From an uncultured Propionibacteriaceae bacterium (lineage in GTDB: Bacteria > Actinomycetota > Actinomycetes > Propionibacteriales > Propionibacteriaceae): a stretch of DNA of 29,967 bases. Every line of letters starts with the position of its first letter. The first letter of the stretch is position 1. Position numbers and translations under genes: made by a program. The stretch lies in NCBI GenBank assembly GCA_937988865.1, contig CALKHV010000074.1, positions 1 through 29,967 of the forward strand, written 5' to 3'. This document shows positions 8,901 to 16,060 of the stretch, in pieces. Below the pieces are notes generated by a model. That model saw only the letters and a program-made list of their open reading frames with translations. It did not search any database and was not told where the DNA came from.

Positions 8901-9944
8901 ACGCGCGGCCGCGTCGAGGTGGTGCTGCCTCCGACCAGGGCCACCACGGTGCGCTTGGCGATCACTGGGCACGAGGGGGAGGGTTTTCCCACAATCGGCG
9001 AGGTGGACCTCGACGGAGCCCGCGTCACGAGCGACCCCGCCGCCGCTGAACGCTGCGTCACGATCGGCACCGTGGACGGTGACCCGGTGCGCGTCAAGGT
9101 CGTGGGCGGTGGTGAGGGCGATGGCCAGCGGCTCGTCGCAGGCTGCGACCTGCTGCGTCTCGGCCCCGGTGAGCACGCCCTGCGCAGCCGGCCCGGTTGG
9201 ACCACCGACTCGATGGTGCTGCGCGACAGCATCGGGGAAACAGCGGTGGCAGGTGAGTCAGGTCCCTCGCTCACGGTCGATCGCAGGTCCGCGTCGTCCT
9301 ACCGCATCGACGCGCCACCGGCTCAGGCGCCCTACCTGCTCGTCGTGGGACAGAACGTTCACCCCGGGTGGCGCGCCACCATGGACGGTGAACCCATGGG
9401 CCCGCCGCTCGTGGTGGACGGGTATGCCATGGGGTGGTGGGTGGACGACCTCGATGGCCACGTGTTCGAGGTCGAGTACGCGCCTCAGGACGTCTCCGAC
9501 ATCGCGCTTGCGACCTCGGGCGCTGCTGTCCTCCTGGCGTCCGCCCTGGTCGTCCTTCCCCGACGCGGCACCGGGCCGGTGACGCCGCTCGAGCCGAGCG
9601 CACCGAGAACCCACCGGGCGGAGGTGCGCGACCGTCGTCGCGTGCCACCGTGGGCGCGCTGGCTCGTGCTCGCCCTTGGCTGCGGCGTGGTCGCCGGCCT
9701 GCCCGGGCTCGTGATCGGTGCGGCGGTGGGGGTGTGGCACCTCGGTGCGGCCCCGTCACCGCGAACCCTGCTGCGCCTGTCGGGGGTCGCCATGGCGCTG
9801 GCGCCAGTGGCGTGGATCGTCGGCAACCTCTCACGGTGGGGCGAGATCGGCCCCCAGCTGGTGCTTGGAAACCCTGCCCCCTCGCATCTGGTCGTGGCCG
9901 CGCTCATCCTGCTGGTCGTCGGTTCGTATCGGGACGTCAGATGA
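5919..9944 (+). CDS. AftD-like (DUF3367) giant membrane glycosyltransferase, divergent copy
   Basis: 1341 residues, a length typical of the AftD arabinofuranosyltransferase family, which uses polyprenyl-phosphate sugars outside the membrane. The N-terminal GT-C core (about 1-430) has a first helix, then an acidic external loop with DIKPEIYMEPWREAE, many hydrophobic helices, and AFRTTNKVGAVL near residue 357. A long extracytoplasmic part follows with two discoidin/carbohydrate-binding-like repeats: NAVDGDPTTAW (about 710) and KAFDGDPGTGW (about 930). The beta-rich block VHPGWRATMDGEPMGPPLVV (about 1147-1166) and closing C-terminal helices complete the family plan. GTG 5919 is preceded by GGGAAG at 5905-5910. 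The canonical DxKxDLxxDP and NQAYGYLFPMGPFF signature of AftD, present in the 21322 gene, is weak here, so donor or acceptor may differ. The 3' end overlaps the convergent nucleotidyltransferase by eight bases. Confidence 0.88.
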   Translation: MLRRFGVPVVLATILLLVLLLNKAGVLAPDIKPEIYMEPWREAEALSRGWRESPKLGEPNFNVGLFPVAALVGVIQEFGVGADLSMRLLRFALLLLGGWGASRLYATVAGTRARRVGHIAVALLYVANPYMVTAGDFLAIVLPAAMLPWMILFLLKAAVSGGWRYPAASALAFAAMSGMNVAVIPLIQLLCLPAVLWFAHHGLGARWGMVVAATARWLLLVVLLSAYWLVPSLAALGAGSHVTQFSETLEGIAAPSSFAEVVRGLGLWPLYGRDLDGPWQPGFTSYLDNPFVVAASFLGPLLLVVSARVVRGPGRRFALLLAIPAAVLMVGVHTAQSPSPFGHALLWAFENVPGAAAFRTTNKVGAVLILGVAILGGLAAPRILRRVQQVAPRPVVASVAVLGVVLSTWPAWSGGVYSLPLPVPGYWEQAARTLDRGPADQRVWFVPGVAQPQYSWSEDRPDDLNNAVLARPSFVRITLPESSPYGASLLAAVDTGLQEGALAPGVLSAAARYLGVGDVLVRNDVRWDKAGGARPVAVATDVGSDPGLVFRGANGAPGEGLMRTPGQSPLELLLPPLQRYEVTDARSLVRTESVDGVVLVDGDGWSLAPMVGTGLLQGQPPFLLTEALDAATLEKAVGPTSRVVLTDTNRRREVVPNRLTGAYGPLVAADTDPGPTIALGGPDQQTVLRVEGAEVTATLVGPRFGVNPSTAAENAVDGDPTTAWTFGDFSRAVGQSITVRSPRPVSVERIDVDVPPTQGQRIAAVRVEADDASQDMRVPPDGRVRVTFPGLAAERVTVTVTEVDGEGDNPVSIAEIGVPDLQARRVARLPVTTARALESVTGPTRSRLAATPVDVVLTRVSGTAAVDDDEEARLDRDITLPDSREYRVYGLVRQDRGAPDAVLDVVQGVAGDVAVTSSSRAFGDPLVRGSKAFDGDPGTGWVPGRSIDGEWLEATFPEERTVSRVLIDQPAEAAAWVSTVDVIVDGRRAATADLTRGRVEVVLPPTRATTVRLAITGHEGEGFPTIGEVDLDGARVTSDPAAAERCVTIGTVDGDPVRVKVVGGGEGDGQRLVAGCDLLRLGPGEHALRSRPGWTTDSMVLRDSIGETAVAGESGPSLTVDRRSASSYRIDAPPAQAPYLLVVGQNVHPGWRATMDGEPMGPPLVVDGYAMGWWVDDLDGHVFEVEYAPQDVSDIALATSGAAVLLASALVVLPRRGTGPVTPLEPSAPRTHRAEVRDRRRVPPWARWLVLALGCGVVAGLPGLVIGAAVGVWHLGAAPSPRTLLRLSGVAMALAPVAWIVGNLSRWGEIGPQLVLGNPAPSHLVVAALILLVVGSYRDVR

Positions 9945-10905
9945 CGAACCCGCGCAGCACCGTGCCGCCTTCGACACGTGCGCCGGGTGCCACGACGCTG
10001 TGCGCCACGTCGGCACGAGGACCGATGACGGCGCCGCTCATGATCACCGAGCCCCGGATGCGCGCGCCGGCCCGGACCACCGCGCCGGGCCCCACGGCGG
10101 AGCCATCCGTGATCACGGCGGTGGGGTCGACCAGCGCACTGCGATCGACGTGCGCGTCACGCCCAGAGGCGAGAACCAGAGCCGCCGAGGCCCTCACCAG
10201 GGCCTGTGGTGTGCCCACGTCCTCCCACAGCGCGTTCTCCCGGTAGGCCACCACCCGGCCGCTGTCGACCACCGACGGCAGGACGTCCCGCTCGAGCGAA
10301 ACGACGCCGTCGCCGATCAGGTCGAGCACGGTTCGCCGCAGGACGTACGTGCCGGCGTTGACCTCGGTGCTGGGTGGGTTCGCGCTCTTCTCGACGAAAC
10401 GGGTCACGAGTCCGTGACCATCGGCCACCACCGAACCGAACGGACGGGGATCGGGGACCGTACGAAGGTGGAGCACGGCATCCGGCCCACCGTCCTGCGA
10501 TGCCATCAGTCGCTGACTGGTGAGGTCGTGGGAGGTCAGCAGGTCACCGTTGACGACGACCAGGTACTCGGGCAGGGACGCCAGGGCGGTGGCAGCCAGT
10601 CGCAGGCCTCCGGCGGTCCCTGCCGGCTTCGGTTCGTGCGAGTACGTCAGGCGGATGCCCCAGCGGCTGCCGTCACCGAGGACGGGCTCGAACCGTTCCC
10701 CCAGGTGAGACGTCGCGAGAACGACGTCGACGACCCCGTGGGCGGCGAGCCACCGCAGTTGGTGGACCACCACCGGCTCACCGGCGACCTCGAGGAGGTG
10801 CTTCGGCCGGTCCGCCGACAGCGGGTGCATCCGGGTCCCGAGTCCACCGGCGAGCACGATCGCCGTGCCGCGCGAACAACGATGCCGCGTCACCGCACGG
10901 CTCAT
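9937..10905 (-). CDS. Sugar-1-phosphate guanylyltransferase (GDP-mannose/GDP-heptose pyrophosphorylase-like)
   Basis: 322 residues. The N-terminal nucleotidyltransferase fold has the signature AIVLAGGLGTRMHPLSADRP followed by KHLLEV, then GTAGGLRLA and VVVNGDLL (metal-binding Asp). The middle contains FVEKSANPPSTEVNAGTYVL and WEDVGTPQALVRA, close to the actinobacterial mannose-1-phosphate guanylyltransferase (Rv3264c-like) pattern as I recall it. The last ~90 residues are hexapeptide repeats forming a left-handed beta-helix. ATG 10905 overlaps the flippase stop as ATGA, giving translational coupling; longer in-frame extensions only shadow the flippase. With hddA, gmhA and gmhB nearby, it could supply the HddC step (GDP-D-glycero-D-manno-heptose from heptose-1-phosphate). 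GDP-mannose synthesis is the main alternative, and sequence alone does not separate them. Confidence 0.85.
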   Translation of the reverse strand: MSRAVTRHRCSRGTAIVLAGGLGTRMHPLSADRPKHLLEVAGEPVVVHQLRWLAAHGVVDVVLATSHLGERFEPVLGDGSRWGIRLTYSHEPKPAGTAGGLRLAATALASLPEYLVVVNGDLLTSHDLTSQRLMASQDGGPDAVLHLRTVPDPRPFGSVVADGHGLVTRFVEKSANPPSTEVNAGTYVLRRTVLDLIGDGVVSLERDVLPSVVDSGRVVAYRENALWEDVGTPQALVRASAALVLASGRDAHVDRSALVDPTAVITDGSAVGPGAVVRAGARIRGSVIMSGAVIGPRADVAHSVVAPGARVEGGTVLRGFVI

Positions 10906-12182
10906 GTGTCGCTCGGGCCCGTTCGCGAGTAGATGACGGGTACGACGACGGGTGGCTCGGGGGAGGGGGCGGGGGTCGGGCGCGCGCCGAACAGGAGTTC
11001 GGCGAAGCCCACCACGACGACGAGGCCAGCGGCAACCATCGCTGCCGTCAGCACCTGGATGGCGCTGTCGTTGCAGAACGCCAGGCACAGGATGATCTCG
11101 GCCGCCACCGCAAACCACGCGACCTTCGCCAGGACGTGGCGCCCCTGGGCCATCTCGGCGATGACGAGCACCTGGGCCAGTGCAAGCAGGGTCCCCAGCG
11201 CCAGGTAGGGCAGCAGGAGGTCCACGGCGGCCGAGTAGGCCTCCCCCCCGAGGAGTCCGACCCAGAACTCGGGTGCAGCGGCTGCCACCGCCGTGCCCAA
11301 CGCGCACACGCCGAGCACGAGCCCTGAGGCTCGCAGGATGGTACGTGGTGACCCCGTCGTGGCCAACGTCGGGATGAGGGCGAGAGCGAGGAACTGCGTC
11401 ACCCAGATGGGGGAGCGACCCAGCGTCGATACGAGGGCGTACTGGCCGGACTCGACCGGAGGGAGCAGGTAGCGGGCGAGGACGACGTCCACCGTGGTCA
11501 GCGCCATCAGGACCCCGATCGCCGAGTTCGAGCGATACAGCGTGCGGAACACGGTGTTCCTGTCGCCGCGCGGCGCCGACCACTCGAGGTGCGCCTCGGC
11601 ACGACAGAGCCACCAGAGGGTCCCGGCCATCACGTAACTAGCGAGCGTCACCACGGCCAACGCCCCCGTGAGGCCCAGGCCGAGGGCCGATGCCGCCAGT
11701 GCCGCCAGGACCCGGCTGGTGCCGATCGCGACGTACGCCAGGGACAGCGTCCCGATCCGCCGCAGGCCGAGCAGGCCCCCCATGAGGGCCCCGTTGAGGA
11801 TCAGCGGCGGCAGCCCGAGCCCCACGAGCACGGGCGCCAGCAGCGAATCGACCCGGGTGACGTGCGCCAGCGCGGGGGAGAGAAGCACCGTGAGCAGGCA
11901 CACGGCACCACCGACGAGGAGCGGGAGCCTGAGGTCGAAGGCGGGCGGGCCGCGCCGCGCGACCCGTCGGGCATACACGACCTGAAAGGCCCCCGCTGGG
12001 ATCGCGAGGACGAGGCCGATGCTGTTGAACGCGGAGAAGCCGCCGTAGTCCGCAGGGCCCAGCGCTCGCGAGATGATCACGACGAAGACGTAGCCCAGGG
12101 CGCTGGCCCCGGCCATGCCAAGGCCCAGCAGGGCGCCACTGGCTGCCCCACCCGTGGGTCGTGCTGGGGAGTGACCGCTCAC
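10902..12182 (-). CDS. Polysaccharide flippase (Wzx/MOP superfamily)
   Basis: 426-residue polytopic membrane protein with about twelve hydrophobic segments distributed along its whole length, beginning GMAGASALGYVFVVIISRAL then GPADYGGFSAFNSIGLVLAI. This opening is characteristic of O-antigen/teichoic-acid flippases of the MOP exporter superfamily, which move lipid-linked oligosaccharides across the cytoplasmic membrane. GTG 12182 is preceded on its strand by GAGG about five bases upstream; no better in-frame start is nearby. Its stop overlaps the start of the nucleotidyltransferase (ATGA, 10902-10905), forming a two-gene operon. Inferred role: export of the lipid-linked unit built by the GT2 and GT4 enzymes of this locus. 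Confidence 0.88.
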   Translation of the reverse strand: MSGHSPARPTGGAASGALLGLGMAGASALGYVFVVIISRALGPADYGGFSAFNSIGLVLAIPAGAFQVVYARRVARRGPPAFDLRLPLLVGGAVCLLTVLLSPALAHVTRVDSLLAPVLVGLGLPPLILNGALMGGLLGLRRIGTLSLAYVAIGTSRVLAALAASALGLGLTGALAVVTLASYVMAGTLWWLCRAEAHLEWSAPRGDRNTVFRTLYRSNSAIGVLMALTTVDVVLARYLLPPVESGQYALVSTLGRSPIWVTQFLALALIPTLATTGSPRTILRASGLVLGVCALGTAVAAAAPEFWVGLLGGEAYSAAVDLLLPYLALGTLLALAQVLVIAEMAQGRHVLAKVAWFAVAAEIILCLAFCNDSAIQVLTAAMVAAGLVVVVGFAELLFGARPTPAPSPEPPVVVPVIYSRTGPSDT

Positions 12183-12368
12183 TGCGCCTCGATCCGGGAA
12201 GTTCTCGGGTCACGGTACCTGCCGGGGATCAGCCGGTCAGGCGATATGGCAGCCCGCAACGGAGAGCCGGTCATGACATTCGCCACGGTGATGGTGCAGG
12301 GTGGACGCCGCGGTCCCTCCCTCGTCGGCGGTCACCGACGAGCAGAGAACCACGAGAAGGAGTCAGCG
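12183..12368. promoter_or_regulatory. Divergent intergenic region between flippase and GT2
   Basis: The longest non-coding gap in the window (186 bases). It must hold promoters for both directions, but I could not identify a clear TANNNT box with good spacing on either strand. It ends in GAAGGAG (12356-12362), a good ribosome-binding site six bases before GTG 12369, and contains the hairpin listed separately. Confidence 0.5.
12321..12342. promoter_or_regulatory. Perfect 8-bp hairpin in the GT2 upstream region
   Basis: CTCGTCGG and CCGACGAG form a perfect inverted repeat around a six-base loop (CGGTCA), ending 26 bases before the GT2 start. There is no T-run, so it is not an obvious intrinsic terminator. 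It may be an operator or a 5'-UTR stem. Function unknown. Confidence 0.4.
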
Positions 12369-13199
12369 GTGGCCCAGTTCCATGACGATGCCCTGGTGAG
12401 CGTCGTCGTACCGACCCGCAACAACGAGCGCACGATCGAGGCGTGCCTAACCTCGGTCCGCCGCCAGACCCATCCTGCCGTCGAACTCATCGTCGTGGAC
12501 AACTCGAGCGAGGATTCGACGTGGTCGGTTGCGCAGCGGCTGGCCGACCAGGTCGTGCTGGCAGGGCCGGAGCGCAGCGCGCAGCGCAACAAGGGCATCG
12601 AGCTGGCACGGGGCGAGTGGGTGCTGTGGCTAGACAGCGACATGGTGCTGCCACCGGAGACGATCGCCCAGGCACTCTCGACGGCGAAGAGCACGGGTGC
12701 ACTCGGGATCGCCCTGCCCGAGCGCACCGTCGGCAGCGGGTTCTGGACCTCGTGCCGGGCGCTGGAGCGGCAGTGCTACCTCGATGACCCCCTGCTGCAC
12801 AATCCCCGCCTGATCCGCCGGGAGATCCTCGTGGGCGACGGTGGTTTCGCGCTCTCGATGTCCGGCCCCGAGGATGCCGACCTCCGCTTGCGGATGCGGG
12901 CCGCAGGCGCCCCCATCGAGCTGGGATCCGTGCTGGTCGACCACGATGAAGGGCGCTTGACCGTGCGGTCAGTCATGGAGAAGCGCTACTACTACGGTCG
13001 ATCTCTTCCAGCCTTCGCTGACCGGCACGACGGCGCGGTCGCCCAGCAGGGGCGCGCGGTCATCCGGTCCTACGTGCGCAACCGACGCCTGCTGGCTCGT
13101 CACCCCATCACGGCCGTCGGCATGCTGGGGCTGAGAGGAATGGAGGCTGTGGCCTACGTGCTCGGCTCCCGCAGAGGTCGGCGCGACGCTGCACCCTGA
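12369..13199 (+). CDS. Family 2 glycosyltransferase
   Basis: 276-residue soluble GT-A enzyme using a nucleotide-sugar donor in the cytoplasm. The fold opens with LVSVVVPTRNNERTIEACL (about residues 10-28), continues with VELIVVDNSSEDST and RNKGIELARGEWVLWLDSDM, where DSD (about 89-91) is the metal-binding DxD. An ED pair in SGPEDADLRLRMR is the probable catalytic acid region. No transmembrane helix is evident. GTG 12369 is chosen because GAAGGAG lies six bases upstream and the GT2 fold begins right after it; longer in-frame extensions only run back into the flippase antisense strand. Sugar and acceptor are unknown. It converges with the GT4 gene at 13237 with 37 bases between. Confidence 0.88.
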   Translation: MAQFHDDALVSVVVPTRNNERTIEACLTSVRRQTHPAVELIVVDNSSEDSTWSVAQRLADQVVLAGPERSAQRNKGIELARGEWVLWLDSDMVLPPETIAQALSTAKSTGALGIALPERTVGSGFWTSCRALERQCYLDDPLLHNPRLIRREILVGDGGFALSMSGPEDADLRLRMRAAGAPIELGSVLVDHDEGRLTVRSVMEKRYYYGRSLPAFADRHDGAVAQQGRAVIRSYVRNRRLLARHPITAVGMLGLRGMEAVAYVLGSRRGRRDAAP

Positions 13200-13236
13200 C
13201 CTCGGACGACTCCGGATGCCGATCGGGGCCCCGCGG

Positions 13237-14379
13237 TCAGCGGCGCCGGCTGTCGACGGCCTGTCCGAGGGCTGCCTCGAGTTGCAGGGTGGTGTTCTCC
13301 CACGAGAAGGACTTCGCGTGGCGCCTCGCGTTCTCGCCGTACTTCTCCCGCAACGGCGCGTCCACGAACAGTTCCGAGACCTGCGCCGACATCTGCGCCA
13401 CGTCGTCGGCGAGCAGCCCGGTCTCGTCGTCCACGATCGACTCGGTGACGCCCCCGGCGAAGGAGAAGGCCACTGACGGCGTCCCGTGCAGGCCCGCCTC
13501 GACGATGGTGAGCCCCCAGCCCTCCTTGTGCGACGGCATCAGCACCACCCACGCGCGCGACAGCAGGGTCCGCTTGGTGTGCTCGTCGACGAACCCGTGG
13601 AACCGCACCCGGTCGCTGACCCCGCGCGCGGCCGCATGTGCCCGCAGCTCGTCATCCCAGTACCCGCCGCCGACGACGTCGAGGGTCAGGTCCGGGAAGC
13701 GGTCGGAGAGATCGGCCACGATGTCGATGGCGATCTCGAAATGCTTGTGCGGCACGAGACGACCGAGCACCATCAGGCTGGGGTGGTCGGAGCGTGCGAG
13801 ATCGGCGTACGAGTCGAGGTCTTCGGGGACGTCGTTGCCCGAGTAGGTGATCGCGATCCGGTCCCGGTCGACGCCGAGGGCGACGAGGTCGTCCCGCGTG
13901 GCCTGGGAAACGGTCACGTACTGGCACCGCCGGTACACGATCGGAGCGAGCCGGGACTCGATCAACCAGCCGAGCCGACCCAGCACCGGGCCGAAGATGA
14001 TGGGCCACTGGTCACGGTGGACGTGGTGGACCAGGCTCACCACCGGGGTGCCGCCGACGAGGGGGGACCAGAAGGGCACTCCGTTGTGGACGTCGACAAC
14101 GACATCGACCTCGTCGCGGACCTTCCGCAGGAACTGGAGGCCGCGCAGGTAGCACGTCAGCCGACCGCCTCGACGAACGATGCGTACGGCCCCACGGTCG
14201 ACTCGACGCGATCCGCCCGGGAAGGCGGCGGAGAACATGGTCACCGTGTGACCCCTCGCGGTGAGCAGCTGGCAGGTGCGTTCGACGTACACCTCGGCGC
14301 CCCCAGCCTCCGGGTGATCGCCGTCACGCCATGACAGCACGAGGACCCGCAGCGGCCGCTGGGTGGTGCCGATATCCAC
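13237..14379 (-). CDS. Family 4 glycosyltransferase (copy A)
   Basis: 380-residue GT-B enzyme. N-terminal acceptor half: LRVLVLSWRDGDHPEAGGAE (a motif shared with the 20071 gene), VVVDVHNGVPFW and VSLVHHVHRDQWPIIFGP. C-terminal donor half: SLMVLGRLVPHKHFEIAIDI, LDVVGGGYWDDELR, and the EX7E-type stretch KEGWGLTIVEAGLHGTPSVA, which binds the nucleotide sugar. GTG 14379 has AGGAGGG six bases upstream, which decides the start over longer extensions. It is clearly paralogous to the GT4 at 20071 over its full length and, from memory, resembles mycobacterial GT4 proteins next to the Rv0224c/Rv0226c genes. It faces the seven-gene operon across 59 bases with an apparent shared -10 box. Probable role: adding hexose or heptose to a lipid-linked glycan. 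Confidence 0.9.
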   Translation of the reverse strand: MDIGTTQRPLRVLVLSWRDGDHPEAGGAEVYVERTCQLLTARGHTVTMFSAAFPGGSRRVDRGAVRIVRRGGRLTCYLRGLQFLRKVRDEVDVVVDVHNGVPFWSPLVGGTPVVSLVHHVHRDQWPIIFGPVLGRLGWLIESRLAPIVYRRCQYVTVSQATRDDLVALGVDRDRIAITYSGNDVPEDLDSYADLARSDHPSLMVLGRLVPHKHFEIAIDIVADLSDRFPDLTLDVVGGGYWDDELRAHAAARGVSDRVRFHGFVDEHTKRTLLSRAWVVLMPSHKEGWGLTIVEAGLHGTPSVAFSFAGGVTESIVDDETGLLADDVAQMSAQVSELFVDAPLREKYGENARRHAKSFSWENTTLQLEAALGQAVDSRRR

Positions 14380-14426
14380 TTCAATCCCTCCTCGTGATCC
14401 AGCCGAGAGAGCCCGCTGGACTGGGT

Positions 14427-14433
14427 TAGGGTA
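14427..14433. promoter_or_regulatory. Apparent bidirectional promoter with overlapping -10 boxes
   Basis: On the plus strand TAGGGT (14427-14432) ends six bases before GTG 14439, placing transcription start on that GTG (leaderless). On the minus strand TACCCT (14433-14428) lies about 48 bases before GTG 14379, leaving a leader of about 42 bases with a strong AGGAGGG. The two boxes are the same DNA read both ways (TTAGGGTAA). Symmetric -10 elements are a known basis of bacterial bidirectional promoters. Confidence 0.55.
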
Positions 14434-14438
14434 ACCGC

Positions 14439-15311
14439 GTGGCGAGCCGAGCACGACGAGAAGCGCTGCCCGGCCGGTGTGAAGTGTGTGATGGACAGAC
14501 CCGCCCCAGGGAGCTGCGACGCGGCGGGGTGCTCGAGGAGTGCCGTACCTGTGGGCACCTTCGGCGGTCCCTCGACGACGCCCCGGCAGACCACCGCGAC
14601 GCCGCCTACGGGGGCGACCCGGCTCTCGACGCGGTGCGGACACGACTGACCCACCGGTGGCTGTGCGCTGCCGGCCGCCCGGCATCCGTCTTCGAGATCG
14701 GGTACGGCAGTGGCGCGCTGCTGCGGCGGTTCCACGACGACGGCGCGGCCGTCTCGGGCGTGGACCCGGACCAGCTCGCGGTGGACGTGGATCCTGTGGT
14801 CTCCGCGAACGCACGCCTGTGGAACTGTGCCGTCGAGGACGTCCCTGACGGCGCGGTGTCGGCTGACCTGGTCGTCGGGGTCCACGTCATCGAGCACGTC
14901 AGCGACCCCGGTGTGACGATGGACAAGGCGGCCACGATGCTCACGGAGTCCGGCACCCTCGTGCTGCTCACCCCGGCGGCCGACTCCTGGGGGCCACGCA
15001 CCTTCGGGTCGGCCTGGTGGATGCTCGAGGACCCCACGCACGTTCGGTTCTTCAGCGCGCAGTCCTTGGCGCGTCTGGCTCGGGATGCCGGGCTGGTCGA
15101 CGTCCGGGTGGATCGCCTCGTCCTGGACAGTCTGAGTGTCGACGTCGCCTCCGCCGTGCGGGCGTGGCGTTCGCCGGGTCCAGCTGGGGCGCTCGCCAAG
15201 AAGGGGGTGCGTGCAGCCGTGTTGGCAACGGCACCTGCGGTCGCCGCGATGCGAGCGATCGCACCCAGCACGCGGCCGACGCTGCGCCTGACCGCGAGGC
15301 GGCCCCGGTGA
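14439..15311 (+). CDS. SAM-dependent methyltransferase with N-terminal zinc ribbon
   Basis: 290 residues. The N-terminus carries a four-cysteine zinc-ribbon-like element (Cys14, Cys17, Cys35, Cys38: CEVC and CRTC), then a class I methyltransferase core with VFEIGYGSGALLRRF (about residues 85-99) and LVVGVHVIEHVSDPGVTMDK (about 146-165). This Cys4-plus-methyltransferase plan is common in sugar C- or O-methyltransferases of glycan loci. GTG 14439 coincides with the predicted transcription start downstream of TAGGGT and there is no Shine-Dalgarno, consistent with leaderless translation. It is first in a seven-gene run in which every junction overlaps; the next gene starts inside its stop (GTGA at 15308-15311). 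Substrate unknown. Confidence 0.87.
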   Translation: MASRARREALPGRCEVCDGQTRPRELRRGGVLEECRTCGHLRRSLDDAPADHRDAAYGGDPALDAVRTRLTHRWLCAAGRPASVFEIGYGSGALLRRFHDDGAAVSGVDPDQLAVDVDPVVSANARLWNCAVEDVPDGAVSADLVVGVHVIEHVSDPGVTMDKAATMLTESGTLVLLTPAADSWGPRTFGSAWWMLEDPTHVRFFSAQSLARLARDAGLVDVRVDRLVLDSLSVDVASAVRAWRSPGPAGALAKKGVRAAVLATAPAVAAMRAIAPSTRPTLRLTARRPR

Positions 15312-16060
15312 GCCAACATCGTGGTCTGCGCAGGTCTTCCCATCTGTTCAGGAGCTTCCTCGTCGAGCAGACAGATCCCGACCGGTTCTACGGTGACCTC
15401 GCGGCCGACTCGGTGGCGACGCTCGCCGACCACGTCGCGCTCAACAGGCAGCTCGTGCTCGACGTCGGGGCCGGTCCGCGCCAGTTCGCCGAGGCCTTCC
15501 GCGCCCGTGGGGCGCGCTACGTGGCGGTCGACCACGACCCGACCGTTGCGTCCGTGGCCGACGGCGGCGTCACCGGCTCCGCCCTGGCGCTGCCCGTGGC
15601 GGACGCCGCCGCCGACATCGTGTTCTCGAGCAACCTGCTCGAGCACGTCCCGGAGTTCACGGCCGTCGCCGATGAACTGGTGAGGGTCACCCGCCCTGGG
15701 GGGGTCCTGTACCTCAGCTACACCAACTGGTGGTCCCCGTGGGGAGCCCACGAGGCGTCGCCGTGGCACTGGCTCGGCGCGGACTACGCGGTCCGCCGCT
15801 ACCAGAAGCGACACGGCCGACGACCGAAGAACCTGCTGGGGGAGACCCTCTACCGCGTCAGCATCGCCGAGGGGCTGGCGTGGGCCGGCAGTCGTGACGA
15901 CGTCGAGGTGCTCGCCGCACGGCCGCGATACCTGCCAGACGTCGCGCGACACCTTCTCGCGGTGCCCGGGCTCCGTGAGGTCGCCACCTGGAACCTGCTG
16001 CTCATCCTGCGCCGTCGCGACGACTCGACCCTGCGACCCGCTCCAGGCGGTGACTCGTGA
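15308..16060 (+). CDS. Class I methyltransferase, Rv0224c-like
   Basis: 250 residues. N-terminal FRSFLVEQTDPDRFYGDLAA is followed by SAM motif VLDVGAGPRQFAEAF (about 49-63), VFSSNLLEHVPEFTAVADEL (about 104-123) and an unusually distinctive middle, LYLSYTNWWSPWGAHEASPW then KRHGRRPKNLLG. From memory, these blocks match mycobacterial Rv0224c (EQRDPARFY, LSYTVWLGPFGGHE, KHGHPAKN). In mycobacteria that gene sits beside a GT4, an Rv0226c membrane protein and a DUF3068 protein; relatives of all three are in this window. GTG 15308 overlaps the previous stop (GTGA). The next gene likewise starts in this gene's stop at 16057-16060. Acceptor unknown; an envelope glycan or lipid is inferred from the company it keeps. 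Confidence 0.87.
   Translation: MSQHRGLRRSSHLFRSFLVEQTDPDRFYGDLAADSVATLADHVALNRQLVLDVGAGPRQFAEAFRARGARYVAVDHDPTVASVADGGVTGSALALPVADAAADIVFSSNLLEHVPEFTAVADELVRVTRPGGVLYLSYTNWWSPWGAHEASPWHWLGADYAVRRYQKRHGRRPKNLLGETLYRVSIAEGLAWAGSRDDVEVLAARPRYLPDVARHLLAVPGLREVATWNLLLILRRRDDSTLRPAPGGDS

Noticed and set aside
7904..9274. 456-residue minus-strand open frame inside the AftD-like gene
   Set aside because: Ser/Thr/Arg-rich shadow of a well-supported domain on the plus strand.
9937..11613. A 558-residue minus-strand protein fusing a Pro/Arg-rich region to the nucleotidyltransferase
   Set aside because: The first ~235 residues are an out-of-frame shadow of the flippase; the ATGA junction at 10902-10905 marks the real start.
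11589..13199. A 536-residue form of the GT2
   Set aside because: The extension is antisense to the flippase and low in complexity; GTG 12369 has a good ribosome-binding site and the GT2 fold starts there.
13225..13232. GGGGCCCC palindrome between the convergent GT2 and GT4 genes as a terminator
   Set aside because: There is no loop and no T-run; a short GC palindrome is expected by chance here.
13237..14814. A 525-residue form of the first GT4
   Set aside because: The extension is antisense to the methyltransferase; GTG 14379 with AGGAGGG is the convincing start.
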